Counted from the first letter of the stretch, positions 46,347 to 62,406 are shown. The stretch: DNA of 64,000 bases from Dentipellis sp. KUC8613 (GCA_002286715.1 NSJX01000008.1:707630-771629); one strand, 5' to 3'. The notes: generated by a model from the letters alone, not told the origin. A program made the numbers and translations.

Positions 46347-47794
46347 ATGCATCGCTAGCAGACCGTGAAGAGGAGTTACGATTCGAGATGAGCGGGCAGC
46401 CCCAACTACTCAATCCGGTATTCTTATTGGGTAAATTGGTATTTATTGGGCTTGAGCCGGTGTCTACTAAGATCTTATGAAAATCTGTACGAGTAGATGT
46501 ATGTTCTTTCACGTAGCACGATGTATCATCAATTTCAACAATGGTCATGTTGGTTCTTGTATCTGTGCATTCTGAGCAATGTTTTGTGTTCAAGGAGTGC
46601 AGTGGCGGTAATTAAGCCTGTGCAGTGGTATTCCGTCTCTTCGAAGTACTCTTCTACGTGATCCGTATGACATAAGCTCTCTTTGAATAGAAGCGCCCAA
46701 TGCATCCAAATCCAGCGCAAGCGCCGAGCCGTGGTTCGTTCTGCAGCTGTATTCAACTCATACATGGCTTGATTACGGTTGCCATCACATCGACACTCTC
46801 CCTTCGTCTGTATACTAATCGTCACTAACAGCGTGTAAGCCCCACGCTGTTCCATTGTCAAACCGCGATATTCTCAGACTCGTGCTCAAGCATGCGGTCA
46901 GGTGTGTCGGTTTCCATCTGACGATGCCATGTGCGTTTCGATTACATCCAATCTACCCATGCTTTTTTGGAGCGTCGATCATCAAGGAAGCTGAACAAGG
47001 CCGCGAAGGGCGGCTAAGAAACCTCTCGGACCCTGTCGTAGCCAGAATGCCTCCGGGTTGGGCTCCAACTGCTCCACTCTTCTGGCACTCTACACACTGA
47101 GGGTCACTTCGTGAAAGTATAGAAACACCACAATACTTGGAGTCGTTCGCTTTTGGACCCCCTATAGCATTCCGCCATGTTCTGTACGGTCTATGGCTGC
47201 TTGACCTCGATGTCATTTAGTAGGGCCGGCGGCAGATCACTAGGTTGTGCACCCGGTGGTTACGGATCTATCGGGAACTCCGAGCGAAGACCATAAGGTC
47301 TCTTCCCCCGAAGCCTGCACACAAGCCCGTATCTGGCCTGCTTCCGGATTTTGGGGGTCAGCCTTTGAATGGTGAGTACTCGTTCCCACATGCACGTTTA
47401 GAATGCCAACCTTTCCATGCTGCAGCAGTTGCGCAACGCGCTTCGTTTTTGCTCGCGTCGTGTTTTAGGGTCCGTTCTGTGCCATGATGGACGTCTTCTC
47501 GCCTCGCACCGCCGCTGCAACGGTGATCAGGTCCTAGGAAGGTTGCATGCGGTACAGCCCTACGTGTTCTCCAACCATGCGAAACCATATCGTTTTGCTG
47601 AGCGCATCTGGCCCGGCACCTTTCGTGACCCTGTGGTCTCGTATGCACCTGAGTGTGTCGGTTGCTCTGCTGATCTGTGCAAGGTCGCGATTTTTTGCAG
47701 TTTAAAAACCAGACGAACAAACGAATATGCCCCAGACTCAGCGCAGCTCTCCCCCGGTCGCCCAGCAGATCTCCTCGTCCCTGTCCTTGTTACA
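46347..47794. other. Region between the two chitinases
   Basis: About 1.4 kb. From about 47250 it resembles the upstream region of chitinase 1. The remainder is unique, and I recognise no gene in it. Confidence 0.55.
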
Positions 47795-49263
47795 ATGGTC
47801 TCATTCAAGTCTACTTTCGCCCGTCTGGTTGCCGCTGTCACCTTTGCCTCTCACTTGGTAGGTAATGCGGCATCAGCGCCAGTGACTGAAGAGCTTGCCA
47901 TTCGCAAGGCCAGTGCGACTCCCGCTGCTCCTCACTTCGTCGCCTATAGCGACGAGGCTGCGACTCCGTCGGCATCCACAATCCAGGTGTGCACCAACAA
48001 ATTATGGCAGAAACTCTCTACAGTGCTCACACATCACCACAGGGCTTTAATGTCTTGTGAGATCATTGTTGTTTTCTGCGTAGGAATTGGACTTACAATA
48101 TTGTTCACTTCTTCAGTATCCTGTCGTTCTTGCTTCATACCGGAGCAGCTGACGAGGCTCAAGCATGGGCTTCGCTCTCTGCTTCCCAGCGGTCGTCCAT
48201 CAAGTCACAATACTCTGCGGCTGGAATCAAGCTCATGGTCTCTGCGTTCGGAGAGACTGACCAACCAACGACGGATGGCGCTGACCCCGTTGCGACCGCC
48301 AACACCATGGCTGCATGGGTGAAGCAGTATGACCTGGATGGTATTGACGTTGATTACGAAGTCTGTGATCTCAGTTGTGGTGCATGCACTCACGCTGAAT
48401 ATTATTGTGCTGCAGGATTTCACGGCGTTTGACGGCAGCAGCGGCAGTGCAGTGCCGTGGTTAGAGTCCTTCACGAAGCAGCTTCGTACACAGCTTCCTC
48501 AAGGACAATATATCCTTACCCATGCCCGTGAGTTCAACTGATTCATAGATAACATAATGCTAATATTGGCTCTGCAGCGGTCGCACCTTGGTATGCCCAC
48601 AGGTGCATGATTGTCCAATTTGACTGACCAGATGCTAGGTTTGAGCCAAACGTATGGAGCGGTGGAGGATACCTGGCCATTGACAAGAGCGTCGGTAGCC
48701 TCATCGATTGGGTGCGTGGTTCCTGTAGTCTGCGAACCAGTCTACTGACCTGAAACTCTTGCGCCGGCAGTACAATGTCCAGTTCTATAACCGTAAGTTT
48801 GAAGCCACGTTCTGGAGAAATACAGCTGACAAGATGCTCCTGTACTCCCAGAGGGCAAAGACGAGTACACGGACTGCAACTCGTTGCTTACGACGTCGAA
48901 CGGTCAATATCCCAACTCTGCGGTGTTCCAAATCGCGTCGAACGGGATTCCATTGAACAAGATTGTCATCGGAAAGCCTGCTGCAGCAACGGGCGATGCT
49001 GACACCGGATATATCGACCCTAACACGCTTGCTGGCTGCCTCTCGCAGGCCAAGGCCAAGGGTTGGAGTACGTCATATTGTCAGTCTATCACTTTGACTC
49101 TATTCTGACAGTATCTTTCTAGATGCCGGCGTGATGACCTGGGAGGTATGCATGTTTTTGCCATTGACTGTGGGCCTAAAGAAGCTAATCGCACCTTACG
49201 CAGTACCCTGACGGGTCCGCTTCGTGGATCAAGACTGTCCGCTCTCAGGCCTTCCCTGAGTAA
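47250..49263. repeat. Tandem chitinase duplication, unit 2
   Basis: Second direct copy of the unit at 44170-46346. Coding similarity is high throughout, introns are mostly shared in position, and upstream DNA is partly conserved. Confidence 0.75.
47795..49263 (+). CDS. Secreted GH18 chitinase, tandem copy 2
   Basis: The start is MVSFKSTFARLVAAVTFASH at 47795, a signal peptide close to that of copy 1. The catalytic motif DGIDVDYE is intact, as are AGIKLMVSAFGETD, LPQGQYILTHAP and GVMTWEYPDGSASW. The stop is at 49261-49263. In this copy the YNVQFYN segment lies in one 22-base exon (48771-48792), whereas copy 1 has an intron in the middle. Differences cluster in the region after the signal peptide (YSDEAATPSAST against YSDEWISGENGP). 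Same-strand neighbours suggest unequal crossing-over as the origin. The function is expected to be the same as copy 1; different expression is possible because the promoters have diverged. Confidence 0.88.
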
Positions 49264-49851
49264 TCGCGGCACTGAGTTGAGCTGCAACACCAGTACGCTC
49301 AGTGCACGAATTGAGAAAACCCTCAGTTCGGTAACTTTATTGGTGTAATTGTTTATTCTTTCGGGTTTTTATGTCTCCATGATCTGTACGAGTCGGAGAT
49401 ACCCTTACACACTGTATCCTTGGATTGTGACTTACGACTGCTATGACAATATTGAAACGCTTTCAATAACGATTGCCTTCTATGCGCCAATCATGTCACA
49501 TGCTGCACACAGTTCTTTTCGCATCCAAGAGTCGAGAAGTGTATGAAGGCGGTCTGAAAGCTGCCCACTGAAGCACAACTTTCTTTCAAAAAGACTGCTT
49601 AGGCCGATCCTAGAAGCAAGAACTCGAGGACAGACCTAGCTTCCCAAATTGAACGAAGTCGTAGATGTCAAATTATCCACTTCAGACGTCCATGATGTGG
49701 AGGTCATTCATTCTGACCGCAGACACGGCGTATATGGGTTGGCTTTTGGCATGTTCATGGGAGCCTATGGTCATTGAACTCATATGCGTAGGGGGTGCAG
49801 AATACAAAGGAGAAGCAGCATGCAGAAGAGAGTAGACGCGGATCCAATGTT
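49264..49851. other. Convergent 3' region chitinase 2 / RPL43
   Basis: 3' flanks of two convergent genes. AT-rich stretches occur near 49340-49450. No gene or repeat was recognised. Confidence 0.55.
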
Positions 49852-50438
49852 TTATGCCTCCGTGATCTCGCGCAACCGACGGATGGTACTGTTCAAGTGC
49901 CATCAGTTTCAAGAAACGTGAGACAAATGAAGGCTCGTACCTCCTGACGGTCGCAGCAGCCGTCGTCGAGACAGTCCATGCGCCACCAGCAATGACCTTG
50001 CGGCATGCGTTGCACTTCCAGATGCCAACAGCCTGACGCTTCACGGAGTCCTAGGTATGGCGGTCATGTCGTCAGCACGAGATAGCTAGGCTCTATTACT
50101 TGGTGCCCACCTTGCCGCAGAACGTGCAGGTGTAACGGGCGTGCTGGGTGATTTCCATCTATAAAACACGGGACCACAATCAACACAAGGCTCCATGCAC
50201 TGAGGGAAAGCAGACGCACCTTTTTGACCTGCTTACGCAGGGACGCACCGTAACGCTGAACATCACAAACAGTCTCGTCAGCCTTTTCCTGCCCTCCTCC
50301 TGCGAAGACGCCGCAGCAAACAAGGGATACTTGCCGTTCCGTACTTTCCGGTCACGCCGACTTTGCGAGTACGTTTTGTCTGTACAAACAAGAGGGTCAG
50401 AATGCTGAAACAGAGAGACGCATAGGGCGACGCACCAT
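49852..50438 (-). CDS. RPL43: Large ribosomal subunit protein eL43 (L37a)
   Basis: Exon order: ATG alone (50436-50438), then [15 protein letters not shown] (ending 50335), [46 protein letters not shown] with [19 protein letters not shown], and finally [12 protein letters not shown], with the stop at 49852-49854. Together these give a complete eL43 of about 92 residues. The C4 zinc finger has all cysteines: CTFC and CNAC. The protein is a structural part of the 60S subunit. The second intron begins with GC instead of GT (GCAAGT, donor at 50334-50333); the other five-prime sites are GT. A first exon made of the start codon only is a common arrangement for fungal ribosomal protein genes. No alternative identity is plausible. 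Confidence 0.93.
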
Positions 50439-50829
50439 CTTGGAAGTCTTGAGGGATGTGGAGGGTGCGTCGTTAGCTAGCGCCGCGCCGGATTAGTGCC
50501 TTGCTCAGTTGACGATGCGTGAGAATCTCCGTGGCAACTGTATAGCTGCCCTCAGCCACCAGCCACAGGTCTCGTATCCCCATTATGGCAGACGCTTCTC
50601 ACGCGTTCTATCTTACCCCAAATCGCAATGCTCGAGACTATGCATACATATGTGCACGACCATTCTCTGCAGCCTTGAGCATTACTCGCTCATTTTTTGG
50701 AAGTCGTGATTCAGAGCATCTCTGGAGAAATTGTGATTGAATCAAAAGTCCACGAGGTGAGAACAGATTGCGATTCATGTACATAATTCAGACGGAAATA
50801 TTCGATGCGTACACCACTGCCGAGGCCGC
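50439..50829. other. Intergenic region upstream of RPL43
   Basis: Promoter of RPL43 and 3' flank of the methyltransferase. Nothing else was recognised. Confidence 0.5.
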
Positions 50830-51970
50830 TTATAATCTGGTAACACACCATTTCATCATGAGAACCGGGGTCATACCTACCCCGCCCTCCGCATTCTTTT
50901 CCATGATATCTAGGTTAAAGAGGGATGCCTCAACATCGACTGTTCCTTTCGGGAATACATTCCCGTCCCAAAGCTCCTTCCAGGAGTCAGGGCAGTGGCA
51001 GAACAGCTTCCAGCCAGAGCCGGATGCTTTCTCCTCAAGCCATCCTTTCTCTGCTAGGGCAAGTTGATTGCCGAAAATGATTGAACCCGGCTCTCGTGAG
51101 AGCAATCCGGCGAACTTGCGCGCTAGTTCGACCTGCTTCTCTTCGGTGAAGAGGTGGAAGAAATCGGCAGCGTGAATTGCGGAGACATGCCCGCGCAGCG
51201 GGTTCAACGAAGTAAGAGAGGCGAAGTCCGGCCGCGGCTCTGTCGGCGACTGAGAGAGGAGAGGAGCGAGATCGAGATGATTGGGATTGAATATATCGCC
51301 TGCGATGAATGGGACGGGGAATGTCTGCGGGGTGGTCTTGAAGAGCTCATGCCCCAGTTCCCAGAATTCTATGGGCATGAACCCGGAGGTTTGAGTATTT
51401 GAGTGACAATCTATGGCCAGAAGTGTCGCATACCCGGGTTTAAGTCGGAGGCAACTATATTCTCCACCGGAAAGCCGTCGAGGGCAGCCTTCCTGGCAAC
51501 GCCACCGACTATCAACCAGTCAGCTTCGGCCATCGCGCATAACATAGTTGAGCAAGAAGACATACAGCAGCAGCCGATATCAACGAAGATGGCCCCATCC
51601 CGTTCATGAGCTAGCTTGAGTAGCTTCTTATAGCCCTCGAGCTGGGTGACCGTGAGTCTATGGAGTGCTTTCATGAGCTTCAGTCTTATAGATCAATACT
51701 TGAAGTTGAAATTACCTGAGATACGAGAAGACTCGAATGCAAGGATAAGGATGGATCTTGGAGGTGGTAGTGAAGAATATGAGAGGATGCACACGTATAC
51801 TTGGACGCGATAAATGCACTCACCGCATAAGCCTTCTTCTGAATGGCCAAGATATGTTGCTTAAGCTCCTCTTCATTACGAATGCTAGTGGTCTTTTCGA
51901 AGAAGTCCTTCTGAGCGGGGCTTAAGTAGTAAAGGTTATCGTCCAGCGGTGGCGCAGGTGTCTCGGCCAT
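50830..51970 (-). CDS. SAM-dependent methyltransferase of the basidiomycete secondary-metabolite type
   Basis: The start is MAETPAPPLDDNLYYLSPAQ at 51970 and the stop is at 50830. Joined exons give the family sequence: KDFFEKTTSIRNEEELKQHI, HPYPCIRVF, AIFVDIGCCFGGVARKAALD (SAM-binding motif I, spliced inside the Cys-Phe codon), GFPVENIVASDL, FWELGHELFKTTP, FPVPFIAGDIF, and the C-terminal IIFGNQLALAEKGW. The size of about 280 residues is normal for this group. Similar genes occur singly or in terpenoid and polyketide clusters of mushrooms. Here no core enzyme is adjacent, so the substrate is unknown. Five exons are inferred, with no frame break. It is unrelated in sequence to the COMT-like enzyme at 34365-36400. 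Confidence 0.82.
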
Positions 51971-52890
51971 GGTGAATTGGGGCTGTGACTGTCTTTAGCG
52001 GGGTGACCGCCTTTTAAAAGTTACTCGAACCCGTGGAACCCGTGTCTGACTCGACGGCTTGCAGTGCTGCCAGACGACGTAAGAGTCTGATCCTCCCACC
52101 AGGAATATGCAAACATGACTCGTAACTCTCATCATCGCCGAGCATCCCAGCTCTTCCGTATGGCGTTTCTAGAGCGCCTTGATACCGTTAGAGATTGCAG
52201 CTTGTCAGCTTGCATCCCCTTTGCATCCCATTCAGTCACGATTTCATTTCCGTGGAGCATGTCAAGGTAGTACCTGTCGGAAAAATTGCGGTCAGTGACG
52301 TTACATACCCGTTGCTTGACTAAAGAAGCATTGGCTTGGATCCTGGGTAAGAATGCTCCAAAGCCAGGCTTCCACAAAGGCAGAACGGCGTTGTGTCTTC
52401 GTCACAATCCCGATGATCCTCGCAATATGGGGTACGGAGTCGGCTGTGGTTGGTGTTCAGTTATGAATTGAAAGCCCGATATCCTGAATTCAAGAACTCC
52501 TGCGGATCCGTATTAGTCCATATGTGCGTTTTGTTTTCTGGTAATACAAAGTCGAATATCGAGCATAAGATGTATGATGTAGGAAGAGCTGCCCCTCCGT
52601 GCGCGTCGGTCTCGCTGCCGCCGCGGCCGCGCGAGCCGGCTTGTCGTTCCGGTGGATCATCAAGCCACTAGGTTGTGTCTCAACTTTAGTTTCTTGCGGT
52701 GAATACGACTTATTTGAAGCATTTTATTTCTGTCCTTGCCTGAAGCAAGCCAGGCAAACACAGCACAGTGGGAGGGGGTTACAGAAAGCTACGGACAGCA
52801 ATATGTGGTACTAAGAACAGTAGAGATTACATCAAAACATCTAATAGGCTGTATTTACTGCGCAGGTCCATGGCCAGTATCTGGGTCCAT
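51971..52890. other. Intergenic region, no gene recognised
   Basis: About 0.9 kb between two minus-strand genes: the promoter of the methyltransferase and the 3' flank of UBP12. Short open frames here lack conserved features or plausible splice partners. Confidence 0.5.
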
Positions 52891-57313
<4,423 letters not shown>

Positions 57314-57524
57314 AGCATCCGATGTCTGTGGCCGTCCTCAAGCCTTTCTCCACTTTTTGTAGCATTTCGACGCGTCTCCCCGCCTATCACTCGACGAGTC
57401 TTATGGCACTTTTGTCCCACGGCTCTAATCCTCACATCCTCTACAATTACCAGAATATACTGTAACACGCTCGTCTACATACTTTTCACGCTCCCAAATC
57501 CATCCCATAAAAATCGTCACCTCG

Positions 57525-58399
57525 TCATGAGTGCTCCGGCTGACTCTGGCTGCCCCACGCCTCCCTCGTGGCGGCGCGGATGCGCATCGCGATGCTGCTC
57601 GGGCTGTCGAGCGCCGGGCGCACGTCCAGCGAAAATACAGGCGAGCCGTCTGCGAGCGGAGGTGCGCTGTAGTAGTCAATGACGTACCGCACCTCCTCGT
57701 TCGTTGATGGGCGACGGACGATCCAGTCGTGGCGGTCAAACGGCGGCTCGGTGCTACACGCGCAATATGTCAGGGACCGTCAATCAGTCCACACGAGAGC
57801 GGAGGTGCTTACTTGAAGCGCGAGGGCAGGAGCCAGCCAGCAAAGAGCCAGAAGCGGGCCTTCGGAGAAAGCTCGCCAGGACGGCCCTTGAAGCGTACGA
57901 GCTGGAGCGGCTCGCTGGGGTTGACCTCGGCCTCCCACTTGCGGACCTCGTCCCATGCCATCTCGTTCAGGAAGTTGTGGATTTGAACCATGGTCTCGAC
58001 GTGCTCCTCAGGTGTCTCCCAGCCCTTGCGAGCGAGAGCATTGTGGAACTGCTGTGGTGAAGGATACTCCCAGTGCGAGCCCTCGTCACGCGGAATGGTG
58101 GAAATCTCGCGCGAGGTAGGGAGAACGGTTGTTTGAGAGTCGGTGGGAGTCTGGGAGAGCGGCGGGAGATGTGTGCGAGGATCAAGGGCCTCGTCGGCAA
58201 CATGTGTTGGGCATTGGGCGGGAGGCGGGGACGAGTGAGGGACTGGGCAGCCCGAAGCGGAGGCAGGTGGCGGTGAGGGGAGGGATTTGTGGTCAACGGG
58301 GCAACCGCCAGATGACTGGGCGGGCTTTGCGAGAGACTTGTGGTCGACAGGGCATGTTGCCGGAGATGCAGCGGCAGGTGTAGAGACGGACTGACCCAT
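57525..58399 (-). CDS. CYC3: Holocytochrome c synthase (cytochrome c haem lyase)
   Basis: The start [20 protein letters not shown] at 58399 is chosen over an upstream in-frame ATG because haem lyases begin MG(Q/W) soon before the first CPV motif. Two exons join at 57826/57754 in the reading [15 protein letters not shown]. Two CPVDHK and one CPVPH motif resemble haem-regulatory motifs and are usual in this family. Conserved parts are [56 protein letters not shown] and YVIDYYSAP. The stop is at 57525. The enzyme attaches haem covalently to cytochrome c in the mitochondrial intermembrane space. A transposon-like element lies 132 bases upstream of the start codon. Confidence 0.92.
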
Positions 58400-58523
58400 G
58401 GTGTGAGTAGTAACAAGTTCTGTGTATAAGCGGGACAACGAACCAGCGTCCGTTTATTAGCTGGCTCTCACCGGCCCGCCCGCAATTTGCGTCCCGGCTT
58501 TTCCCGCTCATCGTCCGCGACGA

Positions 58524-58531
58524 GCCGCGCT
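58524..58531 (+). repeat. Left target-site duplication GCCGCGCT
   Basis: Eight bases identical to 59387-59394, directly flanking the inverted-repeat element. Confidence 0.85.
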
Positions 58532-59386
58532 AGGACCCGTGAATATCTAAGGGGAGGTCGGATACGAATCCTCCGGGGGACCTCGGCCGGAGTGGACAAT
58601 AGTCGGATACTGGCACCGCGAGCGTCCACCGGTCGGGCGTCTCGGACGTCCTATGGTCGGATATTTGGTCCACTGGTTGGCCGCGCGTCGCGATCCACCT
58701 CAGATACTAGTCCACCGACGTCCTGTCGACAAGCCACTAGCTTTGATGAGGCCCTAGCAGGCCCGGGTCTGATAGCAATATTGTAAGAGCTGCCATGGAT
58801 GTTTCATTGAAAGCAACAGGAACGGTATAATAAGTGAAGTGGAAATGGAGCCTTTAAAGGTAGTTCCGAGCACCCCGCCTCGTCAAGGCTCCGCGTACCA
58901 TTGTCACAGCGTCACAAGCTCCCGCTCAGCTCTCAGATGCCTTCGCCTCCATAGCAAGCCGTGCTGGGCCATTGCCACGCAATCTCGCCACACCCCTGCC
59001 CGCTCACTAGATCTCACTTGGTACACCGCTGTTTCGCACCCCCGTCATCCTTTTGTGTGGACAGCTCTTTTCTTGCCCCGGCCCGCCCAGCATATTCACT
59101 GTCCAAAAGTCAAAATATGTATTCAAATACATGTAATACATTGTCCTTCTGCCTGCAGTATGTACAGAGGGGTTCTGAGAGCTCCGGGGAAATTTTTGAT
59201 ATTTTGGGAAATTTCTGTGATTTTTTGAGGTCGGATACTCCATCCACTGGTTTGGGACCCAAATCCGAGGTCAGATACCGAATCCACTGGCAAACAGGCC
59301 AAAATAGGCAATTTTGGTGTCCACCGGTGGAGGCAAGTTTTGGCCGAAATTGGTATCCGACCTCCCCCTAGATATTCACGGGTCCT
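58532..59386. mobile_element. Non-autonomous hAT-like DNA transposon (855 bases)
   Basis: The ends are inverted repeats of 34 bases with one mismatch, reading AGGACCCGTGAATATCTA at each terminus and continuing to GGTCGGATAC. The flanks carry an exact 8-base duplication, GCCGCGCT, the size made by hAT (and P) transposases. Both subterminal zones carry repeated words: GGTCGGATAC or close variants at 58556, 58602, 58655, 59229, 59269 and inverted at 59353, each often followed 10-25 bases later by TCCACTGG or TCCACCGG. Such arrays are typical transposase binding sites. The middle 480 bases lack them and code nothing recognisable. The element would need a transposase supplied elsewhere in the genome. 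It sits in the divergent space between the haem lyase and dihydroxyacetone kinase. Confidence 0.82.
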
Positions 59387-59394
59387 GCCGCGCT
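59387..59394 (+). repeat. Right target-site duplication GCCGCGCT
   Basis: Exact copy of 58524-58531 at the other edge of the element. Confidence 0.85.
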
Positions 59395-59915
59395 GTTCTC
59401 TCTTGTGCTTTCCAACCACTTCAATTTGACACTGCTCAAGCGCGCTCTCTCATCTAGACCCACCCATCCATCCACTCTCTGCTTTCTTCTCACAAGGCAT
59501 CCTAGATAATCTTGGAACAAGACATCCTTAAAGCATCCTTGCCTGGGTCCGGCCAGTCTCGACTTTCAGAACCCATCCATCCTCATGAGACGTGCCTTCC
59601 ATGTTCCGCAATGCCTCGACCGTGTCGACGTTATCGTAGACGTCCGACTCAGCTCATTGGCCTTTCGAAGGACGAGTACGCGAGGAAAGGACGCGTTCGA
59701 TGCGTGACGTCACCTCACGTGCGTGTCGATCGAGAGAGGAAGTCACGGGCCGGCGCGCCGGGAGGCCGAGGATTCAGTCGAGGCTCGCATTAATGGTTCA
59801 CATACTACGGCGGCGGGCCGTCAGCTGCCCTTCCTCCTACTGCGCCAGCCTATAAGTACGCCTGGTTGGAGCCCGTGTCTCCCAACATCTTCTCCTCTCA
59901 TTCCCACCAGCAGTC
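59395..59915. promoter_or_regulatory. Promoter region of dihydroxyacetone kinase
   Basis: This region has a TATAAGTA box at 59851-59858, 58 bases upstream of the start codon, and a C/T-rich leader with CATCTTCTCCTCTCATTC immediately before it. No other gene was seen. Confidence 0.6.
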
Positions 59916-62406
59916 ATGGGTATCCAAAGTATGTGCTTCGCTCGGGACATAGAAGCTTCACCGAGGGGCTAAGCACTAATGGTCTATGTGCAGCGAAACA
60001 CTTCTTCAACTCACCCTCCAATTTGGTGACCGAGTCTCTCGAAGGCTTAGTTACTGTCAACCCCCAGCTCGGGCTCGGTGTCGACCAGAAAGGTGTGTTG
60101 CATCGCGAGGAGTAGCTGATCTATCAATTAACAGTGTGACTTGTCCTCTAGTCGTCTACCTCGCCGAGCCCGATCGCTCCAAGGTCGCGCTAATCTGTGG
60201 TGGAGGGTCGGGCCACGAGCCCTCGCATGCGGGTTTTGTTGGTACGTCTGGGTTATTCGATTCCATCGATGGGATGCTCAATGTCATGATGATCGCGTGT
60301 AGGGAACGGAATGTTGACGGGTTGGTCTTGGGGTCATCTTGGCTCCAAATGGAAGACACTTAATTTGAAATCTGGACAGCTGCGGTGTGCGGAAACATCT
60401 TTGCCTCGCCTGGTCCCAACCAGGTTCGCAGAGGCATTGAGCTCACGGATAATGACCAAGGGTATGTGTTCCTCATACACCATTGAAGGCGCGTGAAGCT
60501 GAGGAGCTTGTTTTCAGGACATTGATAATCGTCAAGTGAGTAGACCATCGAGGCGCTGTTCTGCAAATAGATTAACGGAGGTGCATTAAAGAAACTACAC
60601 GGGCGATGTGCTCAACTTTGGTCTTGCAAAGGAGCAGTTCGCTGCAGAACATCCTGCAAAGGCGGACCGCGTTCGTTTTCTGGTGGTCGGTGATGACGTC
60701 GCTGTGGGAAAGACCCAGGGAACGATCGTCGGTCGCAGGTACGTTCCATGCGCTTTGTCGTGAGGATCGAGTAATTATGCAATTATCAGGGGTCTTGCCG
60801 GGGTTGTCCTGGTCTACAAAATTGCAGGCGCTCTGGCACGCACGGGTGCCAACCTCGACGAAGTATACAATGTTGCTGAATGGGTCTCCAACAACATCGC
60901 CACCGTCGGTGTAGGCCTTGAGCACTGTCACGTTCGTCAAAGCCCCTTATATCCATCAAGCTAAACTGACTTACGCATACTAATAGGTCCCCGGCACAGC
61001 ACCTACCGAGTCCCATCTCTCTTCGGGCGAAATTGAGATTGGCATGGGCATTCACAACGAGCCTGGCAACAAACGCGTCTCCCCAGTCCCCTCCCTGCAC
61101 GGCATCGTCGAGCAGCTCCTCGACCTCCTTCTCTCCACCACAGACCCCGAGCGCTCCTTCCTTCCACTCTCAGGCAAGGACGATGAGGTCGCGCTCATGG
61201 TGAACAACCTCGGCGGCGTCAGCGAGCTCGAGCTCGGCGCCATCGTGCGCGAAGTCGAGAAGAGCCTGACTGGGCGCAGCGTGCGCGTGCAGCGCGTGCT
61301 CAGCGGCACATTCATGGTGTGCCCTCTCCTATCATCTCCATTCAACTATCTCTAATCTGCCACGCACCCAGACGAGCTTGAACATGCCCGGCTTCTCCAT
61401 CACCCTCCTCCTGCTGCCCAAGGCATCAAGCACCGGTCCCCCACTGGACCTGCTCCTCCGCCTCCTAGACGCGCCCACCTCCGCCCCCGGCTGGAAATGG
61501 TCCTCTGGCACGCTCCCCGGCGACGTCGCCGCCGCCTCGCGCGCGGCGCCGCCCACCGCCGCACAGAGCGCCCAAGCTACCGAGAGCGTGCGGCTGCGCG
61601 CGCAGGACCCGGCCGCGTTCAAGAGCGCGGTCGAGCGCGCGTGCGTTGCTGTCGATAAGGCGGAGCCGGAGCTCACGCAGATGGACAATGTCGCGGGGGA
61701 TGGGGACTGTGGGCTGACGCTGCAGGCGGGCGCGAATGGTACGTTGGCTGCGAATTGTCTAGGTTTGAGGCGTATTTGTTAATGAAACTGGGTGTGCATA
61801 GCTGTGTTGGAAGCTGTCAGGAAGGGCACCATCCATGGCGAAGATCTGGTCGGCGCGGCCGTTGCCGTCTCTGGCATTGCCGTGGATAAGATGGGCGGGA
61901 CGAGCGGCGCGCTGTACTCGTATGTACTCTTTCTATAGTGCTCGGTTGTGTGCGTAGGCGGCTGACGGGCCTGCAGGATCTTCTTCTCTGCTCTAGCGCA
62001 GGGCCTGACCGCCGCGGCGCGCGGGAAGTCGGAGGCTGCGACGCCTGAGATCTGGGCACAGGCGCTGGAGTCTGCACTCGCGAGGCTCTATACCTATACG
62101 CGTGCGCGCCCGCCCTCACGCACGCTCGTGGACCCCCTTGCTGCGTTCGTGGAAGCATTCTCCAAAGGTTCTCGTACGTCCCGTCCCCCTTCCATCTCAG
62201 GTCGCTTTATGCTGACGGGATTCTCGGTCCTAGATGACCTTGGCGCGGCTGTGGCAGCTGCGGGCAAGGCGGCGGAGCACACGCGCGACGTGGAGGCGAA
62301 GGCAGGGCGGAGTGCCTACGTCGAGGGCGACAGGCTGAAGGAGGAGCGGATTCCCGACCCGGGTGCGTGGGGCGTCAAGGTTATCGTCGAGGCTCTGGCT
62401 GCCTAG
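59916..62406 (+). CDS. Dihydroxyacetone kinase (DAK1-like)
   Basis: The start is MGIQ joined to TKHFFNSPSNLVTESLEG, with exon 1 only 13 bases. The stop is at 62404-62406; about 590 residues in roughly ten exons. The DhaK part has GGGSGHEPSHAGFVGNGML, AAVCGNIFASPGPNQV, KNYTGDVLNFGLA, and the GMGIHNEPG segment whose His binds the substrate covalently. A linker rich in Ala/Pro leads to the DhaL part, with NVAGDGDCGLTLQAGA and DKMGGTSGALYSIFFSA as nucleotide-binding elements. This is the single-chain, ATP-dependent form, which phosphorylates dihydroxyacetone (and glyceraldehyde) to feed glycolysis and detoxify dihydroxyacetone. No missing residue was seen. It lies head-to-head with the haem lyase gene, the transposon lying between. 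Confidence 0.93.

Noticed and set aside
34365..51970. Secondary-metabolite cluster built around the two methyltransferases
   Set aside because: They are about 14 kb apart, unrelated in sequence, and no polyketide synthase, peptide synthetase, terpene cyclase, P450 or transporter lies between them.
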